Counted from the stretch's first letter, positions 1 through 9,736 are shown. The stretch: 64,000 bases of DNA from Gramella sp. MT6 (GCF_019357415.1 NZ_CP048410.1:2389001-2453000), one strand, 5' to 3'. A program made the numbers and translations. Notes: a model not told the origin generated them from the sequence alone.

Positions 1-1137
1 CATGATAGTATGAATATCATGATCTGCCACTTCTTTCTTAGCATCGGCGAAATTCAGGAATTCATGATACACATGATCTAATTCAAGTTTGGTAAGATCG
101 TATCCCATTTTCTTCGCTTTGTAGGCTAAAGCAGCTCTTCCGCTGCGGGCAGTTAAAACAATAGCCGACTCGGTGACCCCGACATCGGCTGGATTTATAA
201 TTTCGTATGTTTCTCTGTTCTTGATGACGCCATCCTGGTGAATACCTGAGCTATGTGCAAAGGCATTCGCACCGACGATTGCCTTGTTCGGCTGGACGTA
301 CATTCCCATTTCTCTGGAGACCATTTTACTGGTATCATACAACAATTGCGGATTGATATCCGTATTCAATTGTAAATATGGATGTTGTCTCAAGATCATG
401 ACGACCTCTTCTAAGGCTGTATTCCCGGCACGTTCTCCAATACCATTGATGGTACATTCGATCTGTCTCGCGCCATTTGTGATTCCCGCAATGGCATTAG
501 CGGTAGCCAATCCAAGGTCATTATGGCAATGGCAGGAAATGATCACATTTTCGATGCCGATCACATTTTCCTTTAAATATTTGATCTTTTTCCCATATTC
601 TTCAGGAAGACAATATCCGGTTGTATCCGGAATATTCAATACGGTAGCGCCATTTCTCACCGCTTCTGAACACACTTTTGCAAGGAATTCGTTCTCGGTT
701 CTTCCGGCATCTTCGGCATAAAACTCAACATCATCAACGAAAGTTTTGGCAAAGGCAACGGCCTCACCAGCTCTTTCAATGATCTCCGGTCTGGTAGATT
801 TGAATTTATATTTAATATGAGAATCGGAAGTTCCAATTCCTGTATGTATTCTTGGTTTACGGGCAAATTTAAGCGCTTCGGCAGCAACTCTAATGTCATT
901 CTTAACAGCACGGGTCAGTCCACATACAGTTGCATTCTTAACGAGTTTCGAAATCTCGTTTACCGATTGAAAATCACCAGGACTTGAAACAGGAAAACCG
1001 GCTTCTATCACATCCACGCCCAGTTCATCCAGTCGCGCAGCAATTTTTAATTTTTGTTCAGTATTCAGTTTGCAGCCGGGGACTTGTTCTCCGTCCCTCA
1101 ATGTAGTGTCAAAAATTTCTACCTTTTCAGTACGCAT
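1..1137 (-). CDS. leuA: 2-isopropylmalate synthase, 3' end cut by window edge
   Basis: This is the first committed step of leucine synthesis: acetyl-CoA plus 2-oxoisovalerate gives 2-isopropylmalate. I translated it from the minus strand. It opens [20 protein letters not shown], and DTTLRDGEQ is the substrate and metal signature of the DRE-TIM metallolyases. Further on come an AGFP motif, the HCHNDLG metal-binding stretch and a GIGERAGN loop. The frame stays open to base 1, so only the last residues are missing. About 379 codons are present, which fits the short form common in Bacteroidota; whether a C-terminal leucine-feedback domain follows cannot be seen. The start is the ATG at 1135-1137. 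The gene reads out of the window, perhaps into leuB. Confidence 0.95.
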   Translation of the reverse strand, partial: MRTEKVEIFDTTLRDGEQVPGCKLNTEQKLKIAARLDELGVDVIEAGFPVSSPGDFQSVNEISKLVKNATVCGLTRAVKNDIRVAAEALKFARKPRIHTGIGTSDSHIKYKFKSTRPEIIERAGEAVAFAKTFVDDVEFYAEDAGRTENEFLAKVCSEAVRNGATVLNIPDTTGYCLPEEYGKKIKYLKENVIGIENVIISCHCHNDLGLATANAIAGITNGARQIECTINGIGERAGNTALEEVVMILRQHPYLQLNTDINPQLLYDTSKMVSREMGMYVQPNKAIVGANAFAHSSGIHQDGVIKNRETYEIINPADVGVTESAIVLTARSGRAALAYKAKKMGYDLTKLELDHVYHEFLNFADAKKEVADHDIHTIM

Positions 1138-1244
1138 ATGAGATTTATTTTACTTTATCTTTATCTAAAGTATCGGAATAAGAATGCTTCGCCCACCCGG
1201 CAATGAAAAGCGTTACGATACTAAAGAAGGATAATTAGCCTCGT

Positions 1245-1266
1245 AAACCCTTGTTTTGTAGGGTTT
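1245..1266. promoter_or_regulatory. Inverted repeat upstream of the helical-repeat protein gene
   Basis: AAACCCT (1245-1251) and AGGGTTT (1260-1266) are perfect arms around an 8-base spacer, ending 19 bases before the next start codon. It has no T-run suited to termination, so it could be an operator or a short leader hairpin. This is inference from symmetry alone. Confidence 0.35.
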
Positions 1267-1285
1267 TGCAAAATATTGATTTACA

Positions 1286-2830
1286 ATGACCAATGACTTA
1301 ACCGAAAACCTGTTTTCTTTAATAAAATCCCTTTCTGCTTCTGAAAAGAGACAGTTTTCTCTATATGTGGGTAGGGTTGGAGTGAATTCAGATTCTAAAT
1401 TTCTGAATTTATATAAGGTGATGTCCCGTCAAAAAAAATACGATGAAGCAGAAATTCTGAAAAGTACCAGTATAAGTAAGCTTCAGCTTTCTAACGTAAA
1501 AACACATCTTTATAAGCAACTTTTAATTTCTCTCCGGCTGAATCCTGCCCATCAAAGCATCCCGGTACAGATAAGGGAGCAACTTGACTTTGCCTATATT
1601 CTTTATCATAAAGGGCTTTATCAACAAAGTTTGAAATTACTTGATAAAGTGAAAAGTCTTGCCCTGAATTACGAGGAAAAGAATGTCGCTTATGAGATTC
1701 TCGAGTTGGAAAAAATCATAGAATCGCAGTATATCACCCGGAGTATGAACAACCGTGCCGAAACTTTGATCAAGCAAACCGAAGAATTGAACCGGCTTAA
1801 TCTCATCTCCAGTAAACTTTCAAATCTGTCTCTGGAACTGTATTCTATTTTTCTGAAAATGGGTTATTGCAGAACAGAGGAGGAAGCTCAGGATATCAAG
1901 GATTACTTCAGAAAAAAATTACCAAGATATGATTTTAAGGAACTTGGATTTAAGGAGAGATTATGGCTGTACAAAGCACATTTATGGTACAGTTTCCTAA
2001 TCCAGGATTTCCTAGGTTGTTACCGTTATTCTATGAAATGGAAGGATCTTTTTGTTGAATATGAACATTTAATCCCTATTCATCCGGTTTCTTACTTAAA
2101 AGGCAACCATTATTTACTGGAATCACTGTTCTATTTGAATCATACAGATCTTTTTGAGGTTACTTTAAAAGAGCTTGAAGATTCCTTGCGCGATCCCAAG
2201 ATCCCTCATAACGACAATATTTCGGCATTATCATTCCTATATGTCTATTCCAATAAACTTAACCTTCGTTTTATGAAGGGTGAATTTGGAGACTCAGATG
2301 AGCTGGTAGAAAAGATCACCCAGAAGATCGCGAAATTCAAGGGTCGTATCGACGAACATCATATTATGGTTTTCTATTATAAGATCGCCTGTTTATATTT
2401 TGGCGATGGGAATAATAAAAAATGTATTGAATTCCTGAAAAAGATCATCAATAACAAATCCCTCGAAATGAGGGAAGATTTGATGTGCTTCTCCAGAATT
2501 CTAAATCTGGTGGCGCATTATGAAGCAGGTCTGGATTATCATCTTGATAGCCTGGTGAAATCGACCTATAAATTCCTGATCAAAATGGATGATATGCATG
2601 AGGTACAAAAGGAAATGATCAAATTCCTTAGAAATCTTCCTGATGTTTCTCCATTGGATATCAAAGATGAATTTAGAAAATTACATAATACTCTAAAGAA
2701 ATTTGAAGACCACCCTTATGAACGCAGAGCTTTTCTTTATTTGGACATTCTCTCCTGGCTTGAGAGTAATATCGAGAACAGGCCGGTAAAAGAGATCATT
2801 ACTGAGAAATTCAAGGAGCTTTCAAGATAA
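1286..2830 (+). CDS. Conserved hypothetical helical protein (TPR-like)
   Basis: A 514-residue protein with no signal peptide or membrane segment. It is rich in Leu, Lys, Glu and Tyr in helix-loop-helix patterns typical of TPR-like solenoids, for example around residues 95-330. The opening (MTNDLTENLFSLIKSLSASE) looks like the start of a cytosolic protein family seen in Flavobacteriia, but I do not know a function. A transporter gene follows 10 bases downstream on the same strand, so the two are probably cotranscribed. No enzymatic motif is visible; a scaffold or protein-interaction role is only a guess from the repeat-like helices. Confidence 0.75.
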   Translation: MTNDLTENLFSLIKSLSASEKRQFSLYVGRVGVNSDSKFLNLYKVMSRQKKYDEAEILKSTSISKLQLSNVKTHLYKQLLISLRLNPAHQSIPVQIREQLDFAYILYHKGLYQQSLKLLDKVKSLALNYEEKNVAYEILELEKIIESQYITRSMNNRAETLIKQTEELNRLNLISSKLSNLSLELYSIFLKMGYCRTEEEAQDIKDYFRKKLPRYDFKELGFKERLWLYKAHLWYSFLIQDFLGCYRYSMKWKDLFVEYEHLIPIHPVSYLKGNHYLLESLFYLNHTDLFEVTLKELEDSLRDPKIPHNDNISALSFLYVYSNKLNLRFMKGEFGDSDELVEKITQKIAKFKGRIDEHHIMVFYYKIACLYFGDGNNKKCIEFLKKIINNKSLEMREDLMCFSRILNLVAHYEAGLDYHLDSLVKSTYKFLIKMDDMHEVQKEMIKFLRNLPDVSPLDIKDEFRKLHNTLKKFEDHPYERRAFLYLDILSWLESNIENRPVKEIITEKFKELSR

Positions 2831-2840
2831 TTATAGGGAT

Positions 2841-3710
2841 TTGGCAGATAGGAAACATTTGATAAATATATTCCAGTTGAATCTAGCGGTTTTGCTCATC
2901 AGCACTTCCGGAGTTCTTGGTCGATATATTACTTTAGATCCGGTTACCACAATATTCTACAGGTGTATCCTCGCTGTTTTTGTTTTTTATCTCTATTGTC
3001 GCTGGAAAAAGATCGATCTAAAAATTGAAAACAAAAATGATCTCTTAAAGCTGATTCTTGGAGGACTCCTAATGGGAGGGCATTGGATCACCTATTTCTA
3101 TTCTCTCAAATTTTCCAGTGTAGCCATTGCTTTATTGTCGTTATTTACCTACCCGGTAATCACGGCATTCCTGGAACCAATCCTATTTAAAACAAAATTC
3201 AATAAAGTTCATATTGCTCTTGGAATATTAGTTCTGACAGGTATTTATTTTCTTAGTCCGAAATTCGATCTCGAAAACAATTACTTTATTGCCATAATTT
3301 TCGGGATCGCTTCTGCAATATTCTATGCCTTCCGGAATCTTTTGATGAAGCGGGAAGTTGAAAGATATAATGGGTCGGCGTTGATGTTCTACCAGATCCT
3401 GGTAGTTTCGATAGTGCTGATACCTTCCATTTTCTTCAGTGAATTTTCAGAAGTAACCAGTCAATGGAAACCCTTGCTGGTGCTAGCAATTCTTACAACA
3501 TGCATCGGTCATACTTTATTCCTGCAAAGCTTTAAGAATTTTACTATTACCACTGCAAGTATTATGAGTAGTATTCAGCCGGTATATGGAATAATTCTGG
3601 GAGCGATTTTCTTAAGTGAGATCCCTTCCCTAAAAACTTTAATAGGTGGAACTTTAATAATAAGCGCTGTCATTATTGAAAGTATTATCTCTGTTAAGAA
3701 TAATAAGTAA
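2841..3710 (+). CDS. DMT-superfamily (EamA) transporter
   Basis: A 289-residue inner-membrane protein with about ten hydrophobic segments in two five-helix halves, the normal size and layout for two EamA domains. The first half opens at LAVLLISTSGVLGRYI and the second near FIAIIFGIASAIFYAFRNL. Members export small metabolites or amino acids; the substrate cannot be read from sequence. The first possible start is TTG at 2841, just after the upstream stop, which suggests translational coupling; no ATG near the N-terminus would keep the first helix. It is convergent with the zinc peptidase gene, with 21 bases between the stops. Confidence 0.85.
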   Translation: MADRKHLINIFQLNLAVLLISTSGVLGRYITLDPVTTIFYRCILAVFVFYLYCRWKKIDLKIENKNDLLKLILGGLLMGGHWITYFYSLKFSSVAIALLSLFTYPVITAFLEPILFKTKFNKVHIALGILVLTGIYFLSPKFDLENNYFIAIIFGIASAIFYAFRNLLMKREVERYNGSALMFYQILVVSIVLIPSIFFSEFSEVTSQWKPLLVLAILTTCIGHTLFLQSFKNFTITTASIMSSIQPVYGIILGAIFLSEIPSLKTLIGGTLIISAVIIESIISVKNNK

Positions 3711-3731
3711 GTTTAGATTATTTTTTTGATA

Positions 3732-4577
3732 TCAATTAAGGATCTCGCTGAAAGTATCGCCCTGCCTGATGTCTCCGGAATTATAACCTCTCATAAACCA
3801 TTTCATGCGCTGTTCAGAAGTTCCATGAGTAAAGGAGTCTGGATTTACCCTGCCCGAGGTTTTTCTCTGGATCGCATCATCTCCAACGGCATTGGCGGCA
3901 CTTAAAGCTTCCTCAATATCACCTTCCTGAAGATATTGTTTGTTGTAATAAGCCCACACACCGGCATAAAAATCGGCCTGAAGCTCTAAAGCGACCGATA
4001 GTTCATTCGCCTCTTCCCGGCTAGTTTGTTGTTGTAATTGTCTTACTTTCGTGGCAGTTCCCAACAAATTCTGAACATGGTGGCCAACTTCGTGTGCCAT
4101 TACGTAAGCAATCGCAAAATCACCTCCTTGGGCACCAAACCTATCACGAAGTTCATTAAAGAAACTCAGGTCCATATAAACTTTTTGATCACCTGGACAG
4201 TAAAAAGGACCGCTGGCAGCAGAGGCGCCGCCACAGGCGGTTTGAACCGCATCGGTGAAAAGAACCATTCCCGGTTCTCTATATTGCATCCCGTTTTCAG
4301 AAAATATGGAATTCCAGGTGTCTTCGGTATACGCAAGAACCGTAGCTGTGAAATCTCCAAGTTCTTTTTCTTCAGGGGTAAGTTCTCTAACTTCAGTAGA
4401 ATTTCCGGAAGGTTCATCTAATTGGTCCAGGACAGAAATATCTCCGTCGCTAAGCACGAACTGGGCAATAACAAATATCAATCCTATAATTCCACCGCCA
4501 GCTATAAGTTTACCCTTTCCTGAACTTCCCCTGCGATCTTCCATATTATCGCTCTGTCTATTACCGCGCCATTTCAT
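3732..4577 (-). CDS. Neutral zinc metallopeptidase (YpfJ-like)
   Basis: This 281-residue protein matches the putative neutral zinc metallopeptidase family (YpfJ type). It has a short basic, Gly-rich cytosolic N-terminus with the family-typical MKWRGNRQSDNMEDRRG opening, one membrane anchor at about residues 23-43, and an extracytoplasmic zincin domain. The zinc motif is HEVGHH, with His162, Glu163 and His166. Length is normal for the family. The physiological substrate is unknown. It lies downstream of the pseudouridine synthase gene on the same strand, 51 bases after that gene's stop. Confidence 0.9.
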   Translation of the reverse strand: MKWRGNRQSDNMEDRRGSSGKGKLIAGGGIIGLIFVIAQFVLSDGDISVLDQLDEPSGNSTEVRELTPEEKELGDFTATVLAYTEDTWNSIFSENGMQYREPGMVLFTDAVQTACGGASAASGPFYCPGDQKVYMDLSFFNELRDRFGAQGGDFAIAYVMAHEVGHHVQNLLGTATKVRQLQQQTSREEANELSVALELQADFYAGVWAYYNKQYLQEGDIEEALSAANAVGDDAIQRKTSGRVNPDSFTHGTSEQRMKWFMRGYNSGDIRQGDTFSEILN

Positions 4578-4628
4578 TTTTTAAACTTTTATTTAAAAAT
4601 AATGAATTAAGAGTTTGGTAACTTTTAA

Positions 4629-5333
4629 TTATTTCATAATTGCATCCCAAATAGGATCTGATGGGGGAGGAGCAACAATGTGAATAAGCTCCTTTTTTAC
4701 CGGGTGTGTGAATTTTAATTCCCGTGAATGTAAATGAATGCTGGCGTCTTTGTTACTACGGTCAAATCCATATTTAAGATCACCTTTTATTGGGCAGCCA
4801 ATCGCCGATAACTGACTTCTTATCTGGTGGTGTCTGCCGGTATGAAGATCGATTTCCAGCAAATAGTAATTGTCCAGTTTTTTAAGTAACCGGTAATCCA
4901 GGATCGCTTTTTTACTATCGGGAACTTCATTTTTATGGGCGTAAGATTTATTCTGTTTAGAATTCCTCTTCATGTAATGAACCAGTTCACCGCTTTCATT
5001 TGGAGGCGGATTTTTTACAACAGCCCAATAGGTCTTTTTTGCTTTCTTATCTTGAAATAATTTATTCAGTCTAGGTAAGGCTTTAGAGGTCTTTGAGAAA
5101 ACTACGATTCCGCTGGTAGGACGGTCCAATCTGTGAACAACGCCCAAGTAAACATTACCTGGCTTGTTATATTTCTCCTTTAAATAAGACTTAACAACTT
5201 CACTCAAAGGCTTATCACCGGTCTTATCTCCCTGTACAATATCTCCTGCGCGCTTATTCACGATGATAATATGATTATCCTCGTGGAGTACTTTTAAATT
5301 ATTCTTGTTGGAGAATGTTTTTTCTGAATCCAA
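4629..5333 (-). CDS. RluA-family RNA pseudouridine synthase
   Basis: The 234-residue protein isomerises uridine to pseudouridine in rRNA or tRNA. The catalytic motif is HRLDRPTSG with Asp70, followed by VVFSKTSKA; a later LHTGRHHQIR block is the conserved RNA-binding and catalytic-core segment. There is no N-terminal S4 domain, so it is the short RluA/RluC catalytic type; the exact RNA target is uncertain. The start is a TTG at 5331-5333 because an in-frame stop lies directly upstream. It sits 77 bases after panB on the same strand and may be read with it. Confidence 0.9.
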   Translation of the reverse strand: MDSEKTFSNKNNLKVLHEDNHIIIVNKRAGDIVQGDKTGDKPLSEVVKSYLKEKYNKPGNVYLGVVHRLDRPTSGIVVFSKTSKALPRLNKLFQDKKAKKTYWAVVKNPPPNESGELVHYMKRNSKQNKSYAHKNEVPDSKKAILDYRLLKKLDNYYLLEIDLHTGRHHQIRSQLSAIGCPIKGDLKYGFDRSNKDASIHLHSRELKFTHPVKKELIHIVAPPPSDPIWDAIMK

Positions 5334-5410
5334 TTATGATAAGTTTATAGACGAATTATACTGAAACCTAATCTTAGTAATTATTAACTTTCAGCTTGCT
5401 AACTTCTAAC

Positions 5411-6229
5411 TTAGTATTGTTCGTCATCTGATGGAAAAGCTTTGCTTTTCACATCATCTCTGTAATTTTCAAATGCTTTGGTCATTTCAGCATGCAAATC
5501 GGCGTACCGTCTTAAAAACCTTGGATTGAACTCGTGGGTCATTCCTAACATATCATGAATAACCAGAACCTGTCCATCAACGCCATTACCGGCACCAATA
5601 CCAATAACAGGAATAGTAAGGCTTTCCGCAACTTCTTGGGCCAGTTTAGCTGGGACTTTCTCAAGAACCAATGCAAAACAACCCATTTTTTCGAGCATCT
5701 TAGCGTCAGATTTCAATTTCTCTGCTTCCTGATCTTCCTTAGCTCTAACCGTATAGGTTCCGAACTTATAGATTGATTGCGGGGTGAGCCCTAAATGTCC
5801 CATAACCGGGATCCCAGCATGGAGAATACGCTTTACGCTTTCCTTTACTTCTTTTCCGCCTTCAAGTTTAACCGCATGACCTCCACTTTCTTTCATGATC
5901 CTGATGGCCGACCTTAAAGCTTCTTTAGGGTCACTCTGATAACTTCCGAAAGGCAGGTCTACAACAACCAGGGCACGATTAATAGCTCTAACTACACTGG
6001 TAGCATGATAGATCATCTGGTCCAGGGTAATAGGAAGCGTAGTTTCATGGCCAGCCATAACATTACTGGCAGAGTCACCAACAAGGATCACATCTATCCC
6101 CGCACCATCAACAATTTGAGCCATGGTAAAATCGTATGCCGTAAGCATACTGATCTTTTCTCCGTTAGATTTCATGTCTACAAGAGACTTTGTGGTGATA
6201 CGTTTGTATTCCTTTTTGGCAACTGACAT
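5411..6229 (-). CDS. panB: 3-methyl-2-oxobutanoate hydroxymethyltransferase
   Basis: PanB transfers a hydroxymethyl group from methylene-tetrahydrofolate to 2-oxoisovalerate to make ketopantoate, the first step of pantothenate and CoA synthesis. Diagnostic stretches are [14 protein letters not shown], the metal-binding [12 protein letters not shown], the VKLEGG loop and IGIGAG near the C-terminus. The frame is open 48 bases further upstream, but family alignment favours the ATG at 6227-6229 ([14 protein letters not shown]), which gives the usual 272 residues; the upstream extension is hydrophobic and atypical. It is divergent from the NTF2-like gene and followed by the pseudouridine synthase. 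Confidence 0.96.
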   Translation of the reverse strand: MSVAKKEYKRITTKSLVDMKSNGEKISMLTAYDFTMAQIVDGAGIDVILVGDSASNVMAGHETTLPITLDQMIYHATSVVRAINRALVVVDLPFGSYQSDPKEALRSAIRIMKESGGHAVKLEGGKEVKESVKRILHAGIPVMGHLGLTPQSIYKFGTYTVRAKEDQEAEKLKSDAKMLEKMGCFALVLEKVPAKLAQEVAESLTIPVIGIGAGNGVDGQVLVIHDMLGMTHEFNPRFLRRYADLHAEMTKAFENYRDDVKSKAFPSDDEQY

Positions 6230-6291
6230 TGGGTTGATTTTAAATTTGAGTAAAAGTAGTAAATTCGTGAGCCACATTCAAAACTACTTTC

Positions 6292-6753
6292 ATGATGAAA
6301 AGAATCTTATCAGTTGCCTTTTTTCTTATCAATATGACCGTTTTTGCACAGGCTGAAAAATCTTCAGACAGCCCTAAACAATTAGTGCTTGATTTCTTTG
6401 AAGCATTTCATGCTCAGGACACTGTGAAACTTAAAAATTTTGCGGTGGAAGGGACCATACTTCAATCAGTTTCAATGGATGCCGAAGGGAATACAAAACT
6501 GAGTACAGATGATTATTCAAAATTTATAAAAAGCATCGCGTCAATTCCTGCGGAAGCTAGCTTTCAAGAGAAATTGCATGAGTTTAGAATTGAAGAGAAC
6601 GGTCTTCTGGCTACAGTTACCACGCCTTATTCCTTTTATTATAATGGAAATTTAAGCCACTGCGGAGTGAACAGTTTTGAGCTGGTAAAGTTTAATGATG
6701 TATGGAAGATCACTTATTTGATAGATACCAGGACTAAGGAAAACTGTGATTAG
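6292..6753 (+). CDS. Secreted NTF2-like protein
   Basis: A 153-residue protein with a signal peptide (MMKRILSVAFFLINMTVFAQ, probable cleavage after the A-Q region). The mature part looks like a SnoaL/NTF2-like fold: an opening helix LVLDFFEAFHAQD, then alternating strands ending in a W-K-I-T-Y-L-I-D strand. Such small domains in secreted Bacteroidota proteins often have no known ligand, and no catalytic residues can be assigned. Two adjacent ATGs (6292 and 6295) are possible starts. Its stop codon overlaps that of the convergent FGE-like gene by four bases. Confidence 0.75.
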   Translation: MMKRILSVAFFLINMTVFAQAEKSSDSPKQLVLDFFEAFHAQDTVKLKNFAVEGTILQSVSMDAEGNTKLSTDDYSKFIKSIASIPAEASFQEKLHEFRIEENGLLATVTTPYSFYYNGNLSHCGVNSFELVKFNDVWKITYLIDTRTKENCD

Positions 6754-7778
6754 ATATCCTTTACACATCTGAAACCGGTATGTTCCAATCCGGTGTCTGG
6801 CGCTGAACTCATCCTGGCTGCATTTCTATAACCTGTGCAATAAGTTTCGCTGCAGAGAAAAGATCCGCCTCGAATTACCTTTTGCTGTTCCATATTCACG
6901 AATTCCTTAAAATATCCATCGGTTCTTTTATCGAGCCTCGAATAAGCATCGGGGTAATAAGTATCAAAGCACCATTCCCATACATTCCCTGAGGTTTCAT
7001 ATAATCCGAAGTCATTGGCCGGATAAGACATTACCGGGGCTTCTTTTTCAAAATGATCTTCAACCGAATTCTGTCTGGGAAAATTCCCCTGGAAGAAATT
7101 GGCCATTTCAGGAGCTTTTTCAAATTCATTTCCCCAATGATAAATAAGCGTGTCGTTACCTGCCCGGTTAAAATATTCATATTCAGCTTCGGTAGGAAGT
7201 CTTTTGCCGGCCCATTTAGCATAAGCCATTGCATCATACCATGATACCTGGACTACCGGGTAATTTTCTTTTCCTTCAATATCACTATCAGGTCCTGTTG
7301 GGTGTTGCCAATTCGCGCCTTTTACGAATTTCCACCACCATTCAGGATTATAAGGATCAAAAACCAAGGCACCGGCTTCATATTTCTTCCCCTTAATTTT
7401 GAAAGAGCGTTCAGCGGTGGTTACATAACCAGTTTCGTCTACAAATTCCTGAAATTGAGCGTTGGTCACTTCGGTCTTATCTACCCAGATAGGATTAATA
7501 TTTTCTTTATGTCGCGGAAATTCATCCTGGCGGGCCTGATTGCTATTTCCTCCCATCATAAAGCTACCTCCAGAAAGCTTAACCATATTAGATGTGGAAG
7601 AGGAATCTGCCCTGGTGTCTATAAATGAGATCTCCCTAAGATAATTTTTATGGTAGTCACCAAAATCCTTTTCGGGGACTTGATCAATCACCTGAATAGG
7701 TTTCGATTTTTTGTCGTCACCACATGAAGCGAGTATTAAAATACTGGAAAAAACTAGCGTGATCAGCTTAAGTTTCAA
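6750..7778 (-). CDS. Formylglycine-generating-enzyme-like lipoprotein (SUMF1 domain)
   Basis: A 342-residue lipoprotein with lipobox LASC (Cys19) and a full FGE-sulfatase domain from about residue 65. Landmarks are GGSFMMGG near the start, PVVQVSWYDAMAYAKWAGKR, GNVWEWCFD and, near the end, GGSFLCSETYCTGYRNAARM. The two cysteines of that last motif (about 309 and 314) have the spacing and context of the copper-binding redox pair of true formylglycine-generating enzymes, which oxidise a sulfatase cysteine to formylglycine. Gliding proteins GldJ/GldK share the fold, but this pair favours a real FGE. The start codon is TTG, supported by a consensus promoter 25 bases upstream. No sulfatase gene lies in the window. 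Confidence 0.85.
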   Translation of the reverse strand: MKLKLITLVFSSILILASCGDDKKSKPIQVIDQVPEKDFGDYHKNYLREISFIDTRADSSSTSNMVKLSGGSFMMGGNSNQARQDEFPRHKENINPIWVDKTEVTNAQFQEFVDETGYVTTAERSFKIKGKKYEAGALVFDPYNPEWWWKFVKGANWQHPTGPDSDIEGKENYPVVQVSWYDAMAYAKWAGKRLPTEAEYEYFNRAGNDTLIYHWGNEFEKAPEMANFFQGNFPRQNSVEDHFEKEAPVMSYPANDFGLYETSGNVWEWCFDTYYPDAYSRLDKRTDGYFKEFVNMEQQKVIRGGSFLCSETYCTGYRNAARMSSAPDTGLEHTGFRCVKDI

Positions 7779-7803
7779 GGCTTGTAATTTGAAAATTAAG
7801 CCT

Positions 7804-7835
7804 CAAATATAATGATAAAAAAACCGGAAAATCAA
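7804..7835 (-). promoter_or_regulatory. Bacteroidota-type promoter of the FGE-like gene
   Basis: On the minus strand, TTG (7835-7833), 21 bases, then TATATTTG (7811-7804) match the TTG-N17-23-TAnnTTTG consensus for the primary sigma factor of this phylum. The box ends 25 bases before the TTG start. The -33 element falls inside the loop of the upstream adh terminator hairpin. Confidence 0.65.
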
Positions 7836-7854
7836 TAATCTGACTTTCCGGTTT
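7821..7854 (-). terminator. Terminator after the alcohol dehydrogenase gene
   Basis: AAACCGGAAA (7821-7830) pairs with TTTCCGGTTT (7845-7854). Read on the minus strand the hairpin is followed by a T-run, as expected for a Rho-independent terminator of the dehydrogenase gene. Confidence 0.8.
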
Positions 7855-7874
7855 AATAGGCTAGCATTCGAAAT

Positions 7875-8879
7875 TTATGGTTTTAAAACCACTCTGAACC
7901 TTGCCTTATTATTCATCATCTTTTCAAAGGCTTCATTTGCCTTATCGAGTGGATATTCTTCTATCATTGGTTTAGTGCCTGTCATGGCACTAAAATTTAA
8001 GGTGTCTTCAGAATCTATCGCGGTTCCGCTTGGCCAACCCGCAGCAGATTTTCTGCCCATTAAGAGCTGCATAGGTGAAACTTCGATGGGTTCACCGGTT
8101 GCGGCAACCATTAATAGTTTACCATCAATGCCCAGCCCGTCTACAACTGCCGAAATAGCGTCGCTATGTGGTGCGGTGGCTAGAATCAATTTAGCACCTC
8201 CTAGTTTCTGTAATTCTTCGGCACCATCTTTTTCCCCGGTATTAATGAAGTGGTGAGCTCCAAGATCTTCCGCAAGGCTTTTTTTATCATCGCTATGGGA
8301 AATGGCTACAGTTTTCATTCCCATTTTTGAGGCATATTGGATAGCAAGATGTCCTAATCCTCCAATTCCCTGAACTGCGACCACATCACCGGCTCTTATT
8401 CCTGAATTTCTTAGTGCGTTATATACGGTAATACCTGCGCATAGTAATGGCGCGGCATCTGCAGATGATAATTCATCGGGAATTGCAGCAACGGCTTCTT
8501 TGGGAGCGGTCATATATTCAGCATAACCACCATCATAAGATATTCCGTTTATTTTACCATTCTGGCAGTTAATAAAATCTCCGCGTCTACAGGGCTCACA
8601 TTCAAAACAATGTCCTCCATGCCAGCCTACACCCACACGCTGACCTTTTTCCCAATTAGAAACATTTTCACCTACTTCTTCCACTATCCCAACAACCTCA
8701 TGTCCCGGAATCCTTGGATATTCAAGTCCAGGAAATCCACCGGCTTTTACAAAATTATCACTATGACAAATTCCGCATGCTTCTACTTTGATCAAAACTT
8801 CATTTTCAGAAGGGCTTGGTTTATCAACATCTTTAATGATGAAATCTCCTCCTGCTTTTTCTATTACTGCTGCTTTCAT
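7875..8879 (-). CDS. Zinc-dependent alcohol dehydrogenase
   Basis: A 334-residue medium-chain dehydrogenase/reductase of the AdhP/AdhA type that oxidises alcohols, or reduces aldehydes, with NAD(P). Catalytic zinc ligands are in the ACGICHSD motif (Cys38), GHE (His60, Glu61) and a later LLCAG cysteine. The structural zinc loop follows GGHCFECEPC. The nucleotide-binding fingerprint is GIGGLGHLAIQYA. The length is normal. It forms a single-gene unit with its own terminator; the gene behind it on the same strand begins with its own promoter. Substrate preference cannot be read from sequence. Confidence 0.93.
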   Translation of the reverse strand: MKAAVIEKAGGDFIIKDVDKPSPSENEVLIKVEACGICHSDNFVKAGGFPGLEYPRIPGHEVVGIVEEVGENVSNWEKGQRVGVGWHGGHCFECEPCRRGDFINCQNGKINGISYDGGYAEYMTAPKEAVAAIPDELSSADAAPLLCAGITVYNALRNSGIRAGDVVAVQGIGGLGHLAIQYASKMGMKTVAISHSDDKKSLAEDLGAHHFINTGEKDGAEELQKLGGAKLILATAPHSDAISAVVDGLGIDGKLLMVAATGEPIEVSPMQLLMGRKSAAGWPSGTAIDSEDTLNFSAMTGTKPMIEEYPLDKANEAFEKMMNNKARFRVVLKP

Positions 8880-9033
8880 ATGTTTTTAATATTTGATTTT
8901 TTAAAGGTCATATGCGATTCGCCTGAAAAGTTTCTGGATAGAAATAAATTTTCAAAAGGCTCATTTCATATTTATTTTATTGGAAGCAGAAGTTACGAAA
9001 TGAAGAGCGTAAAAAGCTATAAGGCTTTGTTAA

Positions 9034-9723
9034 TTAAGATAATGTAAAGGGGAGTAGGATGATAAGTACCATAGAATTATTCATGCTATGCATTAAAATA
9101 GGCCAGATCATTTCTTTATTTTCCAGTTTGATCTTGCCGAAGAAGAATCCTGCGATTATCCTGGGAAAGATCATCATAATAAGGACAAGGTCCAATTGAA
9201 AGCTGTCTACATAGTTATAAATGTGGACAAAACCGAAAATAATGGAACCTGCGATCCAGATGATTAGATAATACTTGTGGAGCCAATAACAGGCATATTT
9301 GTAGAACCTTGGCGGGATTAATTCTCCCAACGCATAATAGCACAAGAACAAACTACCAAATACAAGAGCATATTTAAGGAGCCAGTGAGCGTCTTCAGGA
9401 ATGAACAATGTGCTAATGATATACAGGATGGCACAGATAAAAAGTTTTAAGCTTGAGGCAGATGGTTTTAAGACACTTCTGAATATACTTTCCTCTAGAA
9501 TTGGAGCGGCAACAGCAGCCAGGAAAATGAATTGTAATGGACTTTCTTCCAGAATTTTCAAGATCTCTATTTGCTCATATTTCTGAAAATTCAGGTCAAA
9601 TATCAAAACATCTAAAACTTGAAGGCCTATAAAGAAGAGAAAATAACACAGGATCATTAAAGCAAAATTCCTGATAAGGTTTTTTACTTTTAATTCAAGA
9701 TTATTCTGCCTTAATAAATTCAA
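9034..9723 (-). CDS. CPBP-family intramembrane metalloprotease
   Basis: A 229-residue multi-pass membrane protein of the CAAX protease/bacteriocin-processing (Abi) family. Motif 1 is EESIFR (Glu77, Glu78, Arg82), motif 2 is FGFVHIYNY and motif 3 is HSMNNSM, so all conserved acidic, His and Asn positions of the active site are present. The natural substrate is unknown. The start codon appears to be TTG at 9721-9723, because the next in-frame ATG would delete the first helix. The gene lies 13 bases after the serine deaminase gene on the same strand and is probably cotranscribed with it. Confidence 0.85.
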   Translation of the reverse strand: MNLLRQNNLELKVKNLIRNFALMILCYFLFFIGLQVLDVLIFDLNFQKYEQIEILKILEESPLQFIFLAAVAAPILEESIFRSVLKPSASSLKLFICAILYIISTLFIPEDAHWLLKYALVFGSLFLCYYALGELIPPRFYKYACYWLHKYYLIIWIAGSIIFGFVHIYNYVDSFQLDLVLIMMIFPRIIAGFFFGKIKLENKEMIWPILMHSMNNSMVLIILLPFTLS

Positions 9724-9736
9724 ATTTGTATTCCGT

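Noticed and set aside
5411-6277. PanB with a 16-residue hydrophobic N-terminal extension
   Set aside because: PanB is cytosolic and begins close to MSVAKKEYK in family alignments; the extension is read-through into the divergent promoter region.
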